This document shows positions 1 to 8,841 of a stretch of 64,000 nt of DNA, one piece after another (positions within the stretch are counted from its first letter, which is position 1; every line of letters starts with the position of its first letter). The DNA is taken from the NCBI RefSeq assembly GCF_009707465.1, contig NZ_CP046120.1:828501-892500 (forward strand), in the 5' to 3' direction. A program made the position numbers and the translations under genes. Source of the stretch: Novosphingobium sp. Gsoil 351 (lineage in GTDB: Bacteria > Pseudomonadota > Alphaproteobacteria > Sphingomonadales > Sphingomonadaceae). The notes below the pieces were generated by a model. The model ran no database searches, had not been told where the DNA came from, and saw nothing but the letters and a program-made list of their open reading frames with translations.

Positions 1-1
1 C

Positions 2-1648
2 CGCAATATCAGCGGAAACGTGCTGATCCTGTTTGCCGCGGGCGCGCCGGTGTTCATCGGCGGGGCCGGCCTCGCGGTCGATACCGCGCAATGGTACATG
101 TGGAAGCGCGAGATGCAATACGCGGTCGATCAGGCTGCGATGGCTGGTGCCTGGTCGCGCGTCGGCGGCACCACCGGCAACGAATACAAGACCCGCGCGC
201 AACAGGAACTGACGGCGAACCTTCAGGTCGTGGACTTTCAGGGCACGCCGTCGATCACCCTGGCGAACTACGCGGGGCAGACCAACAACAGCGTTCTGGT
301 CACCCTCAGTGCCACCCGCGAGCTCCCGTTCAGCAAGCTGCTGACAGGTTCGGGCACGACGATCAGCGTATCGGCACAGGCCGCGTTCGAGAAATCGCAG
401 GCTTTCACGGCATGTTTGATTGCGGTCGATCCGAGCACCAGCGGTGCGATCCGGTTCCGTGGCAATGCCTACCTCGTCGCACGCTGCGGCGTCGCGGCTC
501 TCTCCAACAGCGACACCGCGATCATCAAGAGCGGCAACGGTGCGTTCAACGTCGGCTATCTGGTGGCCGCCGGACAGATCGACGATGCGCTCGCCGGGAC
601 CTTCACCGATCCGCACACCGGCCTGCCTTATACGAACGTCGCCTTCGAAGGTCAGACGGGGCTGGTCGATCCGTTCGGCGAGCTTTCTCCGCCGAACAAC
701 CCTACACCGCGGACTTACGCCTGCGGTTCGACCACGAGCTATACCGCAGGTTACACCAACACGACGCTGATCGAAGACTGGACCTACACCGCTACCGGCG
801 CCAACGGACCGTGGGCGGGTCCCAGCAAGGCACAGGTTTCGTCGGCGACGCAGACCGGGACTGAACCCGCCACGGCCAGCACGCAGGTCAACAAGAACAA
901 CAATCCGGCGACCCCGCAAGTCACGACCGTGCCCGGCTCGGTCCAGACCGTTCCCGGCGCTCCGGTACAGACCTGCACCGGCAATGGTAAGAACAAAGTC
1001 TGCACCACGGCGCCCGGTCCCAGCACCTATAAGCGGATCGATCGGGTGACCACGTTCACCCACAAGATCGATTCGGTCAGTTCGACGACGAGCCCGACCG
1101 TCGCGGCGATGCAGCCGGGGACCTATTCGTCCTTCACCGTCAGTTGCAATACGACGATGGCGTCCGGGGTCTATGTGATCAACGGTGGCCAGTTCAAGGT
1201 CAACGCGCAGGATACCGTCACCGGCGCGGGTGTGATGATCGTGCTCAAGAACGGGGCGAGCATCGACATCAACGGCGGCAGCACGCTCAATTTGCGGGCC
1301 ATGTCGACGACCGAAATGATCGCCGCCGGGATCAGCGAAGCCGAGGCGCTCAAGCTCAAGGACATGCTGATCTTCGAGGATCGCAACTCATCCGGCGCAG
1401 GTTCAAGCGGCGACAAGCTTAACGGGAATGCCGGCGCGGTGCTCGAGGGCACGGTCTATCTGCCCAAGAGCGACATCAGCTTCAACGGCACGTTTGGAGT
1501 GGTATCTCGCTGCCTGGTGATCGCGGCGAAGACCATCGACATCGGCGGCACCGCTGACATGGCGTCGTTCTGTCCGGCTGGAACCGCCGATCACACCGGC
1601 GGTGTCTCGATTGGCGGCGGTGCTGCCTCGGTGCGGCTGGTCGCATGA
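2..1648 (+). CDS. TadG-like Flp pilus assembly protein (5' end outside window)
   Basis: The reading frame is open from the first complete codon, so the true start lies upstream of the window. The N-terminal stretch SGNVLILFAAGAPVFIGGAG followed by LAVDTAQWYMWKREMQ and AVDQAAMAGA is the membrane-anchor signature of TadG-like proteins (family knowledge): one hydrophobic helix, then a periplasmic part. The remaining ~480 residues are rich in Thr, Ser, Gly and Asn, with a repetitive low-complexity middle (about residues 270-330). It overlaps the next gene by 4 bases (ATGA), so the three genes are translationally coupled. Its likely role is in assembly or anchoring of a tight-adherence pilus at the inner membrane. 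No other tad genes are visible here. Confidence 0.8.
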   Translation, partial: RNISGNVLILFAAGAPVFIGGAGLAVDTAQWYMWKREMQYAVDQAAMAGAWSRVGGTTGNEYKTRAQQELTANLQVVDFQGTPSITLANYAGQTNNSVLVTLSATRELPFSKLLTGSGTTISVSAQAAFEKSQAFTACLIAVDPSTSGAIRFRGNAYLVARCGVAALSNSDTAIIKSGNGAFNVGYLVAAGQIDDALAGTFTDPHTGLPYTNVAFEGQTGLVDPFGELSPPNNPTPRTYACGSTTSYTAGYTNTTLIEDWTYTATGANGPWAGPSKAQVSSATQTGTEPATASTQVNKNNNPATPQVTTVPGSVQTVPGAPVQTCTGNGKNKVCTTAPGPSTYKRIDRVTTFTHKIDSVSSTTSPTVAAMQPGTYSSFTVSCNTTMASGVYVINGGQFKVNAQDTVTGAGVMIVLKNGASIDINGGSTLNLRAMSTTEMIAAGISEAEALKLKDMLIFEDRNSSGAGSSGDKLNGNAGAVLEGTVYLPKSDISFNGTFGVVSRCLVIAAKTIDIGGTADMASFCPAGTADHTGGVSIGGGAASVRLVA

Positions 1649-2097
1649 TCCGCTCGTTGTCCCGGATGCTGCGCAACGAGCGCGGCGCGATCGTGGTCGA
1701 AACCGCACTAGTCGCGCCGGTGCTGGCGCTGCTCAGCTTAGGTGCGTTCCAGGTCAGCCAGGCGGTCGCGCGTCAGCACGAGCTTCAGACGGGCGCGGAT
1801 GATGCGGCGTCGATGGCGCTCGCTGGGTGGAAGGACGATTCCGCCGAGGTCACCGCGCTCAAGAGCGTCCTGAAGACGACGCTTGGACTGACCGACGCGC
1901 AAGTCACGATCACCCACAAATACCGCTGCGGGACCACCGCGGCCTATGTCAACGTCAAGACCGACTGCGCGGCGGGGTCGATCGTCACCACCTATCTGCA
2001 AATCGCGCTGACCGACACCTACACTCCGACCTGGGCCGATTTCGGTATCGGCAGCCCGCTCAACTACCACGTCACGCGCACAGTGGTGCTGTCATGA
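1645..2097 (+). CDS. TadE-like pseudopilin family protein
   Basis: 150 residues. The N-terminus has a short positively charged segment (MIRSLSRMLRNERGA) and then IVVETALVAPVLALLSLGAF, the conserved TadE feature with a Glu at the start of a single hydrophobic helix. The rest is a small periplasmic domain with two cysteines (in YRCGTT and KTDCAAG). TadE-like proteins are minor pseudopilins of Flp/tad pili. The start ATG overlaps the TGA of the preceding gene and the stop overlaps the next ATG, so it is the middle gene of a coupled trio. Confidence 0.85.
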   Translation: MIRSLSRMLRNERGAIVVETALVAPVLALLSLGAFQVSQAVARQHELQTGADDAASMALAGWKDDSAEVTALKSVLKTTLGLTDAQVTITHKYRCGTTAAYVNVKTDCAAGSIVTTYLQIALTDTYTPTWADFGIGSPLNYHVTRTVVLS

Positions 2098-2525
2098 GCG
2101 GCATTCTTCAGCGCCTGCGGAACAGTTCCGCGGGAAGCGTGGTCGTCGAGTTCGGGATACTCGCGCCCGCCATCATCACCCTGTTCCTCGGGGTCCTCCA
2201 GGTCGGAACCTGGATGCACAGCTACAATGCGCTGCGCTCGATCGCCGCGGAGACAGGACGCTATACGGCCGTGCAGTATCAGAAGGCCAACCATATCAGC
2301 AACATCGACATGGCGACTTGGGCTAGAAACCGCGCAATCGACGCGTATCTGTTCAAAGCCGCCGATGTCTCGACCGACGTCAGCGACGCGGCAAATCAGC
2401 AAATACTCGGGGTCACAGAAAAGACCCTGACACTCACCTACAAATACGAATCGTTCATGTCGATCGTGGGCATCGAAGACCAAACGGTGACTTTCTCTCG
2501 CCCGATCTTCGTCAAGTCGACCTGA
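2094..2525 (+). CDS. TadE-like pseudopilin family protein
   Basis: 143 residues from the ATG that overlaps the upstream TGA (ATGA). An open frame extends further upstream, but that part is antisense-like shadow of the previous gene, and the pilin signature begins just after this ATG: SSAGSVVVEFGILAPAIITL, with the conserved Glu and a single hydrophobic helix. The soluble remainder has no recognised motif. It is paralogous in layout to the preceding TadE-like gene, and a pair of TadE-like genes after a TadG-like gene is common in sphingomonads (family knowledge). Confidence 0.82.
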   Translation: MSGILQRLRNSSAGSVVVEFGILAPAIITLFLGVLQVGTWMHSYNALRSIAAETGRYTAVQYQKANHISNIDMATWARNRAIDAYLFKAADVSTDVSDAANQQILGVTEKTLTLTYKYESFMSIVGIEDQTVTFSRPIFVKST

Positions 2526-2641
2526 CGCGCCTTAACGCTCCGGGCCGATTTTCCGACGCGCTCACGCTTAGCCCTTCGGCAGGCTCAGGATGAACCGCCG
2601 ATCTCCGGTCGCTAGTCGAGCCACAGCGGGGTAGCGCGAAC

Positions 2642-2671
2642 GTGTCTCGACTTCGCTAGACACGAGCGGGG
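2642..2671 (+). repeat. REP-like palindromic repeat, single copy
   Basis: GTGTCTCGACTTCGCTAGAC followed by ACGAGCGGGG. It is one degenerate copy of a ~28-bp unit found elsewhere in the window at 27551-27635, 36515-36596 and 42381-42454. The unit folds on itself (GTG...CAC closing TCGA...TCGA). It lies in the gap between the pseudopilin trio and the IS element. Confidence 0.7.
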
Positions 2672-2697
2672 TCAGCGCGGCTTTCGTGCACGAAGCT

Positions 2698-3678
2698 CTA
2701 GCTGTGGAGCCTCAACAGGTTGTTCACCGGCTGACCCAGTCGGCTGATGGGCGGGTTGGATTGTAGACTACCGTGAGGTCGATGCCAGTTGTAGTTGTGG
2801 AGCCAGGGTTCAAGCGCCTGTTTTCGGTGTTCCGAGGTAGGATAGGCTCTGGCGTAGGCCCATTCGCGCAAGCTGGTTTGGATGAAGCGTTCGGCCTTGC
2901 CATTGGTCTTGGGGGTGTAGGGTCTGGTTCGGATGTGCTTGAGGCCAAGTGCCTTGCAGGCATCGCGGAATGCGTAACTTCGGTAGCACCCACCGTTGTC
3001 GGTCATGACGCGGGTGACGGTGACTCCGAGGCTGCGATAGTATTCGATTGCCGCGTAGAGGAAGGCGACGGCGCTTTGCTTCTTCTCGTCGCGGTGGATC
3101 TGGCTGAAGGCGATGCGTGAGGCATCGTCGATACAGACGTGGACGAACTCCCAACCGGCACCATATCTCTCGCCAGCGCGATAGCCACGGGTGTTGCTCT
3201 GTCGGGTCCGGTCGCCGGTGATACGGTGTCCGATGCTCTCGAAGCGGCCGAGCTTCTTGATATCGATGTGGATCAGCTCACCGGGATGGGCCCGCTCATA
3301 GCGGTGTACCGGTACTGGCGGATCGAGGTCGCGCATGCGGCTGAGACGGACTTTGCGTAACACCCGGCTGACGGTAGCAGGCGAGACCGCAAGCATTCTG
3401 GCAATCTGCTTGCCGGTGATGCGCAGCCGGCGCTGCGCGATGATCTCGTCGATGATATTGGCCGGCGTGGCGCCGGGAAACCGGCGCGGACGCGAGCTGC
3501 GATCGGCTAGACCGGCCTCGCCTTCAGCCCTGTAGCGCGCCAGCCACTTGGCGACGGTTCGCTCCGAGACCCCCAGGGCGGTTGCAACCGCCCTGGGGGT
3601 CTCGCGCAGCACCATTATGCGCCGCACGATCTCGGCTCGACTGAAAGGCGTGGTTCGGGCATTCTTGTGGATGTTCAT
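2698..3678 (-). CDS. IS481-family transposase
   Basis: 326 residues, full length for the family. The N-terminal helix-turn-helix (about residues 12-60, with RAVATALGVSERTVAKWLAR) and a second winged-helix stretch (ITGKQIARMLAVSPATVSRV) precede an rve integrase core. The DDE residues are expected in ELIHIDIKKLGRF (first Asp), VMTDNGGCY (second Asp) and KTNGKAERFIQ (Glu). The TAG stop is read from CTAG of the duplicated target site, so the element borrows its stop codon from the insertion site. Confidence 0.95.
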   Translation of the reverse strand: MNIHKNARTTPFSRAEIVRRIMVLRETPRAVATALGVSERTVAKWLARYRAEGEAGLADRSSRPRRFPGATPANIIDEIIAQRRLRITGKQIARMLAVSPATVSRVLRKVRLSRMRDLDPPVPVHRYERAHPGELIHIDIKKLGRFESIGHRITGDRTRQSNTRGYRAGERYGAGWEFVHVCIDDASRIAFSQIHRDEKKQSAVAFLYAAIEYYRSLGVTVTRVMTDNGGCYRSYAFRDACKALGLKHIRTRPYTPKTNGKAERFIQTSLREWAYARAYPTSEHRKQALEPWLHNYNWHRPHGSLQSNPPISRLGQPVNNLLRLHS

Positions 3679-3760
3679 CCGGTCATTCCTTCAGTGCTGA
3701 CGTGTTGCAACATCAGTCTGACCGGATCACACCGGATGAACAACCTCCTGAAAGCTCACA
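2703..3760 (-). mobile_element. Complete IS481-family insertion sequence
   Basis: The 1058-bp element has imperfect terminal inverted repeats of about 28 bp: TGTGGAGCCTCAACAGGTTG... reading inward from 2703, and TGTGAGCTTTCAGGAGGTTG... reading inward from 3760 on the other strand, both continuing into TTCA. It is flanked by identical 6-bp direct repeats TCTAGC at 2697-2702 and 3761-3766. IS481 elements are known to duplicate NCTAGN targets, and this site fits. One intact transposase fills the element. Clean ends and an intact gene suggest a recent insertion. The right-hand target copy contains the pdhB stop codon. Confidence 0.93.
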
Positions 3761-3761
3761 T

Positions 3762-5116
3762 CTAGCGGTTGCAGACCTTCCTAACCGCGGCAACGATCCG
3801 CGGCGCGTCGATCAGCGCGATTTTTTCCAGGTTGGCGGCATAGGGCAGCGGGACGTCCTCGTCGCACACCCGCAATACCGGGGCATCGAGATCGTCGAAG
3901 CCATCTTCCATGCAGATCGCGATGATCTCGGAAGCTATCGAGCATACCGGCCAACCTTCTTCGGCGATGACCAGGCGGTTGGTGCGCGCCAGGCTTTCGA
4001 GCACCGCCGCCTTGTCGAGCGGACGCAACGTACGCAGATCGATCACCTCGGCGTCGATCCCCTCGGCGGCGAGCGTCTCGGCGGCCTCGAGGCTTAGTCC
4101 TACCCCGATCGAGTACGTGACGATCGTCACGTCCTTGCCCGGACGCACGGTTCGCGCCTTGCCGATTGGCAGGACCCAATCGTCGAGCTGCGGCACATCG
4201 AAGCTGCGCCCATAGACCAGCTCGTTCTCGAGGAAAACCACGGGGTCCTCACTTCGGATCGCGGCCTTGAGCAGACCCTTGCAGTCCGCCGCGTCAAACG
4301 GCGCGATCACGATCAGGCCGGGGACGGAGGCGTACCACGGCGCGTAGTTCTGGCTATGCTGCGCCCCGACCCGCGATGCCGCGCCATTGGGGCCGCGGAA
4401 CACGATGGGGCAGCGCATCTGCCCGCCCGACATGTAGTTGGTCTTGGCCGCCGAGTTGATGACGTGGTCGATCGCCTGCATCGCGAAGTTGAAGGTCATG
4501 AACTCGATGATCGGCTTCAACCCCCCATCGCCGCGCCGCTGCCGATTCCGGCGAAACCGTATTCGGTGATCGGGGTGTCGATCACCCGTCGCCCGCCGAA
4601 CTCGTCGAGCAGGCCTTGGGTGACCTTGTAGGCGCCTTGGTATTCGGCGACTTCCTCGCCCATCACGAACACCCGGTCGTCTACGCGCATCTCCTCCGCC
4701 ATCGCATCGCGCAACGCCTCGCGCACCGTGGTGGAGACCATCGCGGTGCCGGCGGGGATTTCGGGATCGGCGGCGGCGACCGGCGCGGCGGCTGGCTTGG
4801 CCGCGGCGGGGGCGGCGGCAGGGAGAGGTGCAGGAACCTCGGCCGCGGGAGCAGGAGCTGCGGCGGCTTCGGCCCCCTCGCCCGCCATGCTCGCGATCAC
4901 GGTGCCGACCTTCACGTTCTCGCTGCCTTCGGGCACCATGATCTTGCCGATGGTTCCCTCGTCGACCGCCTCGAATTCCATCGTCGCCTTGTCGGTCTCG
5001 ATCTCGGCGAGGATGTCGCCCGATTTGACCGCATCGCCTTCCTTGACCAGCCATTTGGCCAGCGTGCCTTCCTCCATCGTCGGAGAGAGCGCGGGCATCT
5101 TGATCTCGATTCCCAT
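3762..5116 (-). CDS. pdhB: Pyruvate dehydrogenase E1 beta subunit with lipoyl domain (apparent frameshift)
   Basis: E1 beta of the pyruvate dehydrogenase complex, which with PdhA decarboxylates pyruvate on thiamine diphosphate. Residues 1-78 form a biotinyl-lipoyl domain ([20 protein letters not shown]; lipoyl Lys at about 43 in [11 protein letters not shown]), then an Ala/Pro linker, then the transketolase-type beta domain from about residue 130 ([20 protein letters not shown]) to ...VRKVCNR. A fused lipoyl domain is usual for alphaproteobacterial PdhB. The frame breaks at a run of six C (4521-4526, + strand): [10 protein letters not shown] ends in a stop, and [15 protein letters not shown] continues in the next frame. 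Restoring one base gives 451 residues. Likely a sequencing error. The stop TAG lies in the IS481 target duplication, so the insertion leaves the protein intact. Confidence 0.92.
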
Positions 5117-5117
5117 C

Positions 5118-6245
5118 TCAGTAGCTCCCCACCAGGATGTCGGTATAGAGTTCCGCCGGATCGGGTTCGGGCGAGCTTTCGGCGAAATCAGCGCTTTGCG
5201 TCACCGTCGCGCGGATGCGTTTGTCGATGTCCTTGAGCTTGTCTTCCGAAACCCCGCGCTGGAGCAAGTAGGCCTTGCAGCCCTCGATCGGGTCCCGCTT
5301 TTCCTTGACCTCGGTGACCTCTTCCTTGCTTCGGTACTTGGCTGGATCGGACATCGAGTGGCCGCGATAGCGATAGGTGTTGAGCTCCATCAGCACGGGC
5401 CCGTTGCCCGCACGCACGTATTCGAGCGCGACTTCGGCGGCCTGGCGAACCTCGAGCACATCCATTCCATTGACGTCCATTCCGGGGATGCGGAACGCAG
5501 TACCGCGGCGGTAGAATTCAGTTTCGGCACTGCCGCGCTTGACCGCGGTACCCATCGCATAGCCGTTGTTCTCGATCACGAAGATGATCGGCAGCTTCCA
5601 AAGCGAGGCCATGTTCATTGCTTCGTAGACCTGGCCCTGGTTGGCAGCGCCATCGCCGAAGTAGGCCAGGCAAACTCCGCCATCGCCCGTATATTTGTGC
5701 CCGAAGGCCAGCCCCGCCCCCAGGCTGACCTGCGCCCCGACGATCCCGTGGCCGCCGTAGAAGCGGTGCTCGGTGCTGAACATGTGCATCGAACCGCCCT
5801 TGCCCCGGCTGATCCCCGCGGCGCGCCCGGTCAGTTCGGCCATGATCACGTTGGGATCGATCCCATAGGCGAGCATGTGGCCATGATCGCGATATCCGGT
5901 GATCACGCTGTCCTTACCCACCGTCAGCGCCGACTGCAGTCCGACCGCAACCGCTTCCTGGCCGATATAGAGGTGGCAGAACCCGCCGATCAGGCCGAGG
6001 CCATACAATTGCCCGGCGCGCTCCTCGAACCGCCGGATGAGCAGCATCTGCTCGTAGAATTCGAGCAGCTCGGCGTCGCTGGCCTCGTAATGGCGCTGGT
6101 TGGCATGGGCCTGCTGGAGGCTGCGCAGCTCGTGGCTGGCCGCGTCGGTGCCGGGATCGACCATCACCGGCTCTGCTTTGGACGCTGCGGATCGGGCTTT
6201 GCCCGGCGCCTTGGCGGCGGGCTTGCGGGTCGACGGTCTGGCCAA
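5118..6245 (-). CDS. pdhA: Pyruvate dehydrogenase E1 alpha subunit
   Basis: Thiamine-diphosphate-dependent E1 alpha chain, partner of PdhB, whose ATG follows one base after this TGA. About 375 residues from a TTG at 6245 (AGGGGATC lies upstream as a ribosome site); an ATG at residue 28 is an alternative. The Lys/Ala-rich N-terminus is followed by the E1 core: [36 protein letters not shown], then the thiamine-binding stretch [20 protein letters not shown]...ENNGYAMG, and the loop [19 protein letters not shown], all hallmarks of PdhA. No E2 or E3 genes are seen nearby. Confidence 0.95.
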   Translation of the reverse strand: MARPSTRKPAAKAPGKARSAASKAEPVMVDPGTDAASHELRSLQQAHANQRHYEASDAELLEFYEQMLLIRRFEERAGQLYGLGLIGGFCHLYIGQEAVAVGLQSALTVGKDSVITGYRDHGHMLAYGIDPNVIMAELTGRAAGISRGKGGSMHMFSTEHRFYGGHGIVGAQVSLGAGLAFGHKYTGDGGVCLAYFGDGAANQGQVYEAMNMASLWKLPIIFVIENNGYAMGTAVKRGSAETEFYRRGTAFRIPGMDVNGMDVLEVRQAAEVALEYVRAGNGPVLMELNTYRYRGHSMSDPAKYRSKEEVTEVKEKRDPIEGCKAYLLQRGVSEDKLKDIDKRIRATVTQSADFAESSPEPDPAELYTDILVGSY

Positions 6246-6381
6246 GCGGGATCCCCTGTCATGCGATGGCGCTCGTACACGCGAGCGGCGCCCCCATTGG
6301 GTATAGGACCGGAATCCCCCGCGACGCAACGCGGTGAATGCGCCGCCATCCGCTACGGTTCGAATTAATTCCGGGCTTTGC

Positions 6382-6696
6382 CTAGCGTGGCCGCGCGATG
6401 ACGATTTCGTCGGGGTGGGCGACGTTGAGGTCACGGCGAAGCAGCTCGCCGACAAGGTCGGGATCGGCGTGGCGCGGGTCGAGCAGGTCGACCCGGTTAC
6501 GCAACTCGTCGCGCCGCGCGGCGAGCTGGACCAGTTCGGCCTTGCGTTCGCCAAGCAGGCGGCTGTTCTCGCTCCACGCCAGCAGCCCGCTGGGGCCGAC
6601 GATCGCCCATCCCCCAAGCGTGAGCAGCGCGGCCAGCGCCAGCGACTGGGTGAGCGTCTCACGCGGCAGGCGGGGAGGGGCACGGTGGGAACGCAT
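6382..6696 (-). CDS. FtsB/DivIC-like septum formation initiator protein
   Basis: About 104 residues from the ATG at 6696 (an in-frame ATG at 6765 would add 23). One membrane helix (TLTQSLALAALLTLGGWAIV) is followed by a short coiled coil (ENSRLLGERKAELVQLAARRDELRNRVDLL) and a C-terminal segment LRRDLNVAHPDEIVIARP. This layout and length match FtsB-type divisome proteins, which bridge FtsL and FtsQ at the septum. It lies upstream of pdhA on the same strand, an arrangement familiar in Sphingomonadales. Confidence 0.8.
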   Translation of the reverse strand: MRSHRAPPRLPRETLTQSLALAALLTLGGWAIVGPSGLLAWSENSRLLGERKAELVQLAARRDELRNRVDLLDPRHADPDLVGELLRRDLNVAHPDEIVIARPR

Positions 6697-6808
6697 TGTC
6701 ACCGTAGAATCACAAACGACTCGCCGATTCAAGGGGTTCGCCACGAAAGTGAAAGAAAATCGCACGAAATACCCGGATCGGGTTCGGTTGTCGCCAATTG
6801 GCCGGCGG

Positions 6809-7453
6809 TCACCCGCGATTCCGGCCTGTATCCAGGAAGTCGCGCGCGGAAAAATCTGCTGGCGCGGCGACCTCGACGATCGGATCGTCGCGGTCGTCCC
6901 ACTCGGTGCGCAGCGCTTTGCTCATCACCGCGTGCATGTCGTAGAGGCAGGTGATGTAGGTCAGCTCGAGAATTTCCTCATCGCCGAATTCGGCCTTGAG
7001 CTGGGTGAACAGCGCGTCCGGGACCCTCCCGCGGTGGGTGACCAGGCGATCGGCATAGGCCAGCACCAGTCGCTCCTTCGCGTCGTAGCAGGTGGCGAAC
7101 TGCCACACCGGGAGCGCCGCAATCCGCTCCTCGCTCACCCCCAGGCCGCGCAGCGACTTGCAATGCTGCGAGAACACGAATTGGCTGCCCGCAGCATAGC
7201 CGGCCCAGGCCTGGCCCAGTTCGCGCAGCACCGGATCGAGCTTGCGCTTGGGGTCGCGGTAGAACGCGAATCCTTGCGCGGCGTGGCGCAGCGCGTCGGG
7301 CGAGTTGGCGAAGACGGTCCACCAGTCACCGGGCGTTCCAGTCGCGGTGCCCGGCTCGGCGACCGGATCGCGCTCACCGAAGAGCAGGCGGTAGCAGTTC
7401 TTCACGACGTCGCTGGTCGCTTCGGCCAGCGGCACCTGGCGCAGCCGCGGCAT
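6809..7453 (-). CDS. Carboxymuconolactone decarboxylase/AhpD-like protein
   Basis: 214 residues from an ATG that overlaps the upstream stop by one base (TGATG). It is an all-helical protein of the CMD/alkylhydroperoxidase family: GQAWAGYAAGSQFVFSQHCK carries the usual active-site region with one Cys and one His (HCK), and ELTYITCLYDMHAVMSKALR is the C-terminal helix. The paired CxxC of true AhpD is not present, so peroxidase activity is doubtful. It is coupled to the VOC gene upstream, which suggests a shared small-molecule detoxification or ring-compound role (inference). Confidence 0.75.
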   Translation of the reverse strand: MPRLRQVPLAEATSDVVKNCYRLLFGERDPVAEPGTATGTPGDWWTVFANSPDALRHAAQGFAFYRDPKRKLDPVLRELGQAWAGYAAGSQFVFSQHCKSLRGLGVSEERIAALPVWQFATCYDAKERLVLAYADRLVTHRGRVPDALFTQLKAEFGDEEILELTYITCLYDMHAVMSKALRTEWDDRDDPIVEVAAPADFSARDFLDTGRNRG

Positions 7454-7980
7454 CAGGCGGGCGTCATCGCGGCTGGTTCGTGGCGCACGTCCTCGGGGCC
7501 GAATTCCTTGGTCAGCGCGGCGAATTCGAGCATGATCCCGTTGGGGTCGGTAAAATAGACCGAGCGGACGAACACCCCGGGGTGTAGATTGCGCGCCACG
7601 CCCATCGCGCTGTCGTCGTGGTTCACCACCGCAGGAGTAAAGGGTACGCCCGCCGCAGCGAGCCGGCCAAGCGCCGCCTCCAGCTCGTCCTCGGCCATGT
7701 GGAAGGCGAGGTGGTTCATCGATCCCACGGCGGTCTTGGGCTTGTTGGGAAAGTGTTCGACTGAAGCGATCCCGGGTGCCGGGGGTGGCGCATCGGCCCA
7801 CCAGAAAAAAGCAACGAGATTGCCGCCCCCACAATCGAAGAAGAAATGCTGCCCGCCGCCAGGCAATTCGACCGTCTTGACCAGCGGCATACCCAGAATC
7901 CGGGAATAGAAGTCAGTCGTTTCGCGCATGTCGCGGCAAACCAGCGCGACATGGTTGATTCCTGCGGTCTTGAGCATCAC
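7453..7980 (-). CDS. VOC/glyoxalase-fold protein
   Basis: 175 residues with the paired beta-alpha-beta-beta-beta modules of the vicinal oxygen chelate superfamily: GINHVALVCRDMRETTDFYSRILGM at the N-terminus and MNHLAFHMAEDELEAALGRLAAAG in the second module. Candidate metal ligands are His10, His in MNHLAF and Glu in GIMLEFA. The family includes dioxygenases, glyoxalases and resistance proteins; the substrate cannot be read from the sequence. Co-transcribed with the following CMD-like gene. Confidence 0.82.
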   Translation of the reverse strand: MMLKTAGINHVALVCRDMRETTDFYSRILGMPLVKTVELPGGGQHFFFDCGGGNLVAFFWWADAPPPAPGIASVEHFPNKPKTAVGSMNHLAFHMAEDELEAALGRLAAAGVPFTPAVVNHDDSAMGVARNLHPGVFVRSVYFTDPNGIMLEFAALTKEFGPEDVRHEPAAMTPA

Positions 7981-8228
7981 CGCCTCTCCCGGTGGTTGAT
8001 CCGGCGAGGATGCACCCGGCAGTGGGGTGGTGCAAGCCGCCTCCTCCCCCGCGCGACACCTGATTTCCGGTGATATTAAGAAACCCGCAAACCCGTGTCC
8101 CGCTGCGGGACCGTCGCTTCGGCGAGGTTGGCGCTCCCCACCAAAAGCATAGATTTGCGGGCAGGTCAGGGGAACCAGTGCGCCACCGCACCGTTTTTGC
8201 CCTCGGAGACCTGTACAGGGAGGCCGCC

Positions 8229-8378
8229 ATGTCGAACCTCAGCTATCGCACAAGCCAGCCCGACTCATGGGTCCAGCCGCGCCCCCACCGCGACGCCTCT
8301 CAGCGTTTCATGACTTATGGCAAGCTCATGCCGATGGAGCAGCCGGGGTTCTGGCAACGCCTCTTCGGTGCGCGCTGA
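8229..8378 (+). CDS. Small hypothetical protein
   Basis: 49 residues, with a strong ribosome site AGGGAGG placed 5 bases before the ATG. The protein ends MTYGKLMPMEQPGFWQRLFGAR, a short aromatic and basic amphipathic tail that could lie on a membrane (inference). It has no signal peptide. It faces the ATPase gene tail to tail with no spacer: the two stop codons are adjacent. The good ribosome site is the main reason to believe it. Confidence 0.55.
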   Translation: MSNLSYRTSQPDSWVQPRPHRDASQRFMTYGKLMPMEQPGFWQRLFGAR

Positions 8379-8816
8379 TCAGTTCAGCCGCAAGCGCAAA
8401 TTGAGCACATTGCGACCGTTCTCTCGACAGTAGTGGAGACCGTTCGCCCATGCCTTGATCAAGGCTAGACCAACTCCGCCGCCGGTTTCGGCATCGGGAC
8501 CGGTGAAGGCGCGCTCTGTGGTAGGATCGAAGGCCACGCCACTGTCGCTGAGCGTGAGCGCCACCTCGTTCGCGTCTGCACTCAACGTCAGGTCGATGGC
8601 GATCGCTCCGCCCCCTGCGCCATGGCGAATCGCGTTGCTGACGAGTTCCTCCACCACAACAGCCAGCCGCGCTCCACCGCGCTCGTCGAACCCGGCTTCT
8701 CGCGCGAATTCCTCCGCGACAGCAAGCGCGGCAAGCGATGCGAGGGCGGGATCGTCTCCCGCCGCCACCCGCGCCGAAAAGCGTTTTCCCGCCCCCATGG
8801 CGATGATATGCCACAT
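8379..8816 (-). CDS. Anti-sigma-type serine kinase/ATP-binding protein (HATPase_c)
   Basis: 145 residues with the GHKL ATPase boxes: N-box VVEELVSNAIRHG, G1 box DSGVAFDP and G2 box GGGVGLALIKAWA. This is the architecture of RsbW/SpoIIAB-type anti-sigma kinases, which phosphorylate a STAS antagonist. A STAS gene and a SpoIIE phosphatase gene lie 1-5 kb away, making a partner-switching set likely. A second in-frame ATG at 8798 is an alternative start. Only 25 bp separate it from the divergent FecR gene, so their promoters must overlap. Confidence 0.85.
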   Translation of the reverse strand: MWHIIAMGAGKRFSARVAAGDDPALASLAALAVAEEFAREAGFDERGGARLAVVVEELVSNAIRHGAGGGAIAIDLTLSADANEVALTLSDSGVAFDPTTERAFTGPDAETGGGVGLALIKAWANGLHYCRENGRNVLNLRLRLN

Positions 8817-8841
8817 CGGGAATCAATTGGGGGGAAGAATC

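Noticed and set aside
3762..3766. IS481 disrupting pdhB
   Set aside because: The target duplication restores the TAG stop, so the coding sequence is not altered by the insertion; the pdhB frame problem lies 760 bp away.
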